Shown here in pieces: positions 60,973-64,000 of a stretch of 64,000 nucleotides of DNA. Position 1 is the first letter of the stretch. Each line of letters starts with the position of its first letter. The notes under the pieces are model-generated. The model was not told the DNA's origin. It ran no database searches and saw only the letters and a list, made by a program, of their open reading frames with translations. The translations under genes and the position numbers were made by a program. Source of the stretch: Turbatrix aceti (lineage: Eukaryota > Nematoda > Chromadorea > Rhabditida > Panagrolaimidae); the NCBI GenBank assembly GCA_963969345.1, contig OZ017770.1:7511246-7575245 (forward strand), in the 5' to 3' direction.

Positions 60973-61969
60973 ATGAAGCAGGTCGGAATTATCGGTCATG
61001 GAAATCTGGGTAATTTGTCTTTGCATTTTGCATTAGTCACACGCATCAATCACTTTTTTTTCAGCTAAGTCGTTTATCATAGAACTAAGAAAACACCCGA
61101 AACTTTTTAATATAAAACACATATGGAATCAGACTCAAAGCCCAGGTGTAAAACCTTTAACATCCCTTTCTCTGGAAGATCTTGATGGATTAGATTTGGT
61201 GATCGAAGCCGCTCACCCCCAAGCTATCCATGATCACGTTATCAAGATTCTGCAAAAAACAGATTTGTTCATCTGCTCGTCTTCAGCTCTGGGCAGAGTA
61301 GACACACTGGCGGCGATCAGGGAACAGTTGCAAAAAAATCCTGATCGAAAGGTGATAATTCCTAGCGGGGAATTTGTCGGAGCAGCGGATGTTCAGAAAC
61401 TTTCGGAAATAGGACATCTTGAGGTGAGAACGGTTTTTTGACTAAGCAGACAATTTTATGAACTCTTCAGGGCCTGGAAATCACAATCATCGGTCCACCG
61501 GCATTTTTTGAAGTCAATAACTTTACCAAAGACGCTTGCATGAAAGCGGCTTTTAAGAATACACCTGTTGTTTTGTATCATGGTGCGAAGGTTTTTTATT
61601 TATTTTTATTTCAATATTACTTGCAGGAACAGCCCGTGATTCCTGTCGTGTCGCATCACTGAATTCCTACGTCGTTGTTGCGGGAGCCATCGCGGCTAGA
61701 GACGGTCACCTGGAGCGCACGATTGCAAAAATAATCGTGGATCCAAGGTTTGTATGCGTTGTAAAGATGCATAATGTGAAAAAAAGATATTTTTTAGGAT
61801 GAGCACGTTTTACATCATAGATATTGAAATCAAGGGCAGCAACGGACTCACTATCCACACACGCAGGGAATACGCGGTTGATCCGCGTAATGGTTTTCCC
61901 CTCTACAAACTGCTATTTTCAAGCATGCTAAAGTCCTTTGCCCTGGGCGGAGGACTTCACGTGATTTAA
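60973..61969 (+). CDS. ASPDH: Aspartate dehydrogenase domain-containing protein
   Basis: NAD(P)-dependent L-aspartate dehydrogenase family; the bacterial relatives feed iminoaspartate to NAD synthesis, and the animal role is unclear. Five exons join in phase (60973-61009, 61065-61423, 61471-61582, 61627-61747, 61798-61969), giving 266 residues, close to the usual 280. The Rossmann dinucleotide motif is GIIGHGNLAKS at the N-terminus; LDLVIEAAHPQAIHDHV and KVIIPSGEFVGAADVQKL follow as in the family. The C-terminal part shows DIEIKGSNGLTIHTRREYA and the closing SFALGGGLHVI. The start codon is only 147 bases after the STRM-1-like stop, with a possible acceptor (GTCCGTTTAG) between. AATAAA is at 62089-62094. 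Whether catalysis is retained cannot be judged here. Confidence 0.88.
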
Positions 61970-62297
61970 TCCCTCATACGCACATCAAATTTCTCCCGAG
62001 AAAGGTGCTGTGCATGCTGTTCCACTTCATATCGTTCTTCAACGCACTTAAACATCCACTGGAAATCACAAATGAATCGCTTTATAATAATAAAATGTTA
62101 AAAATGCTAAAAATCAACGAATAAAAGTGTTTAAAATTGATAATCGAATGAGCAGTGGATTTCAGTTTTTCTTTGAAAACACACCAGTCTTTGTTGGCAA
62201 ACGCAGAAACTGAAAGAGAGACCAGGTGTGATTTGCGAGAGCGGTTTCATTGACCACGCTGCGAGATCGAACGTGCTGATGAGCATTGAAAGTTGAA

Positions 62298-64000
62298 TCA
62301 CAACCGGTAGCTGATGGTGTCGGCAGGGTACGCGGAATGGACACCGGGGTATGGAGGGTAATGCGTAGGGGCAAATGGTGGGGGGGACAGGGGCGTCGCG
62401 GAGGAATGGGTGGCGGGGAAGGACTTGCTGGACGGAACTGATCGGCGCTCGATGTTGCGAGATAGAGGGGCAGCTGGCTGGCGGGCGGAAGATCCGGCCC
62501 GCATGCTGGAAGCCGCCGCAGAGCCGCGGGCTTCGGTGGTAGGATCGGTGTGCGCGAACCAGGCGTTGAAGGTATCATAGTAGTCGTAGTTTTTGGCGGA
62601 GCGGACATCTGGGATCGGAAGTACGTTGTTTCGCTGATAGTAGGACTGGTAGTCTCGTTCGATTTGTTGCTGTTGTAGGACGCGTTGTTGATGGACGTTG
62701 AGTTGGCGGAAGGGCGGCGTACTGATGAAAGCGGTTGTCGGGTGATACATGTGATATCCGTTGGCACCGCGGCTAAAATACATACAAATGATGAATCATC
62801 GGGGTCAGAAATAAATATTCTCACTTGAAGTTGCTGGTGTACTGGACGGCGTGGGGCGTGGCGAGCGGTTCAATTTCGACACCGCTGGGCACTGGTCCGC
62901 CGTATCGGTGTTGCTCGTAATGTAGAAGCGCGTCTGGCTCGAAAAGTCCCTAAACAGAAGCGGTTACTCATCGTTAAACAAGAGAATTTAAAAAAAAAAG
63001 CGTTAGCAAGTGGCAAGTGAAGCGGACAAAAAATAAACTCTTACAAGCAAAAAACAAGGGTGAAGAAGCTGCGAAACACCAAACAATCCCTATCAAGATA
63101 CACCTACCAAGACTTCTTCTTTTTGTTACTCTGTGTAGTCTTAGGCAACTTAGGTTTAGTACGTTCAACTCTCTGCAGATCAACAAAAAAGTGCAAGTAA
63201 AAACAAAACAAAACCGATCAGCGAAAAAAAAACGAAAACGAACCAAAGGATGACTCACATTAGTGTCGTTAGCGGAAAAGCCGCGCTGGTGGAAGACATG
63301 CGAAGCTCGCGGCGGTGGGGGAGGTGGCGGGACGTGCCGGTGAGGGCCTTCGTACGGGGGAGGCTGTTTTGAGGTGTACATTGACATTCTCTGCGTCTTC
63401 CTTGGATCCGGCTCGCCGACAGTCACAATGGTAGGAGAGACTTTGTCGGTGGTAAAAGTGCTGCAAGTCAGAAATGACACATAAATCAAAACCAAAACAA
63501 AAACACTCACCCCATCATCGTCTTACGATGCTCCTTTTTGCGCAACTCCAAGTTTTGTTTGTGCGCCGCAAGTGCTTGCGGTCCAAGCTCAGCTTGGATT
63601 AATTCGTTGAGGATAGAGGGTTTTGACGAATTCGTCGTCATGGCAGAGCGAAAACTCGGCGCCGGAGTGAACGACGCCTTGCGCAACTTTGGAGGCTCGT
63701 CGGGTACCTGCATTTTTGTGACGATCGGTTCGTGGCTTTGAGAACGTCCTTTAATGCCTAAACAAAGAAAAACGATTAAAAACAAACAAACGGGCAGGGC
63801 ACAAGCAAGGAGTCAAAGAAAGGCGACGGCTTACCGTCGGCGGCATCTTCGCAAGCTGAAGGCAGAGGGCAAAGCAGAGGCTCAATCACAACACTGTCAC
63901 TAGGCACAAACACAGTGTGTCTACGATTGCGATCCTTTTTGGATCCCGCGAGGTTTCGGAAAAAGTTAGTCAGCGAAGACAACTTGGATGACGTTACGCG
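62298..64000 (-). CDS. Proline-rich protein, 5' end beyond window
   Basis: Five exons join in phase on the minus strand (64000-63835 partial, 63757-63511, 63460-63259, 62949-62825, 62772-62298); the reading frame is open through the window edge, so the start lies outside. Recognisable stretches are a basic block (GSKKDRNRRHTVFVPSDS), a Lys/Glu helix (KQNLELRKKEHRKTMM), a WW-binding PPxY word (SKQPPPYEGP) and a polyproline run (VPPPPPPPRAS). A Gln-rich helix (QQRVLQQQQIERDYQSYYQR) and a Pro/Ser-rich end follow. No family was recognised. The motifs suggest a cytoplasmic scaffold or adaptor rather than an enzyme. An optional 65-base exon at 63181-63117 would shift the rest into another open frame ending at 62162. 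Confidence 0.6.

Overview
This window looks like nuclear DNA of a nematode. The genes are broken by many short introns (about 44-60 bp, with a few of 0.5-0.8 kb) that follow GT-AG rules, with acceptors of the TTTTTAG or TTTTCAG type. The protein families present are animal ones, and several are typical of nematodes: an STRM-1-like sterol methyltransferase, an UNC-93-type membrane protein with a long N-terminus, a small Cys-rich protein resembling the worm CX module, and a divergent acylated globin. Several coding regions start just after a pyrimidine-rich AG with no visible upstream exon, which fits spliced-leader trans-splicing. The species cannot be named from this sequence. All exon models were spliced by hand; every junction was checked for reading phase, but individual ends may be off by a base or two.

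Layout. 1-8 kb: ATP synthase coupling factor 6 (minus), a Josephin deubiquitinase (plus, divergent from it), a PTR2/PEPT peptide transporter (plus) and an N-myristoylated globin-like protein (minus). 8-12.8 kb: no gene seen. 12.8-18 kb: a catalytic-domain-only phosphocholine cytidylyltransferase and the polarity protein Lgl, both minus. 18-21.3 kb: no gene seen. 21.3-25.9 kb: a monocarboxylate-transporter-like MFS protein (plus) converging on a membrane protein with only the C-terminal half of a ZP module (minus). 25.9-30.8 kb: no gene seen. 30.8-37.2 kb: an Ig-superfamily receptor-like protein (plus) converging on an UNC-93-like protein (minus). 37.4-38.1 kb: a tRNA-derived SINE with its target duplication, split by a hAT-type MITE that also keeps its target duplication. 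40-45.6 kb: NDRG, a CX-like membrane protein and a SIRT7-type sirtuin, all plus. 45.9-48.5 kb: a doubtful coiled-coil gene followed by a repeat- and hairpin-rich block. 48.6-53.8 kb: a vezatin-like protein downstream of 2-oxoglutarate dehydrogenase E1, both minus. 56.7-62 kb: three closely packed plus-strand genes (winged-helix/nucleoside phosphorylase protein, STRM-1-like methyltransferase, aspartate-dehydrogenase-domain protein). 62.3-64 kb: a partial proline-rich minus-strand gene running off the window.

Functionally this is a mixed chromosomal neighbourhood rather than one pathway. Mitochondrial energy genes (coupling factor 6, OGDH), transporters (peptide, monocarboxylate, UNC-93), cell-surface or junction proteins (ZP, Ig, vezatin, Lgl) and NAD-linked enzymes (sirtuin, aspartate dehydrogenase-like) are interspersed. 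The tightly spaced 56.7-62 kb trio and the OGDH/vezatin pair are the best operon candidates.
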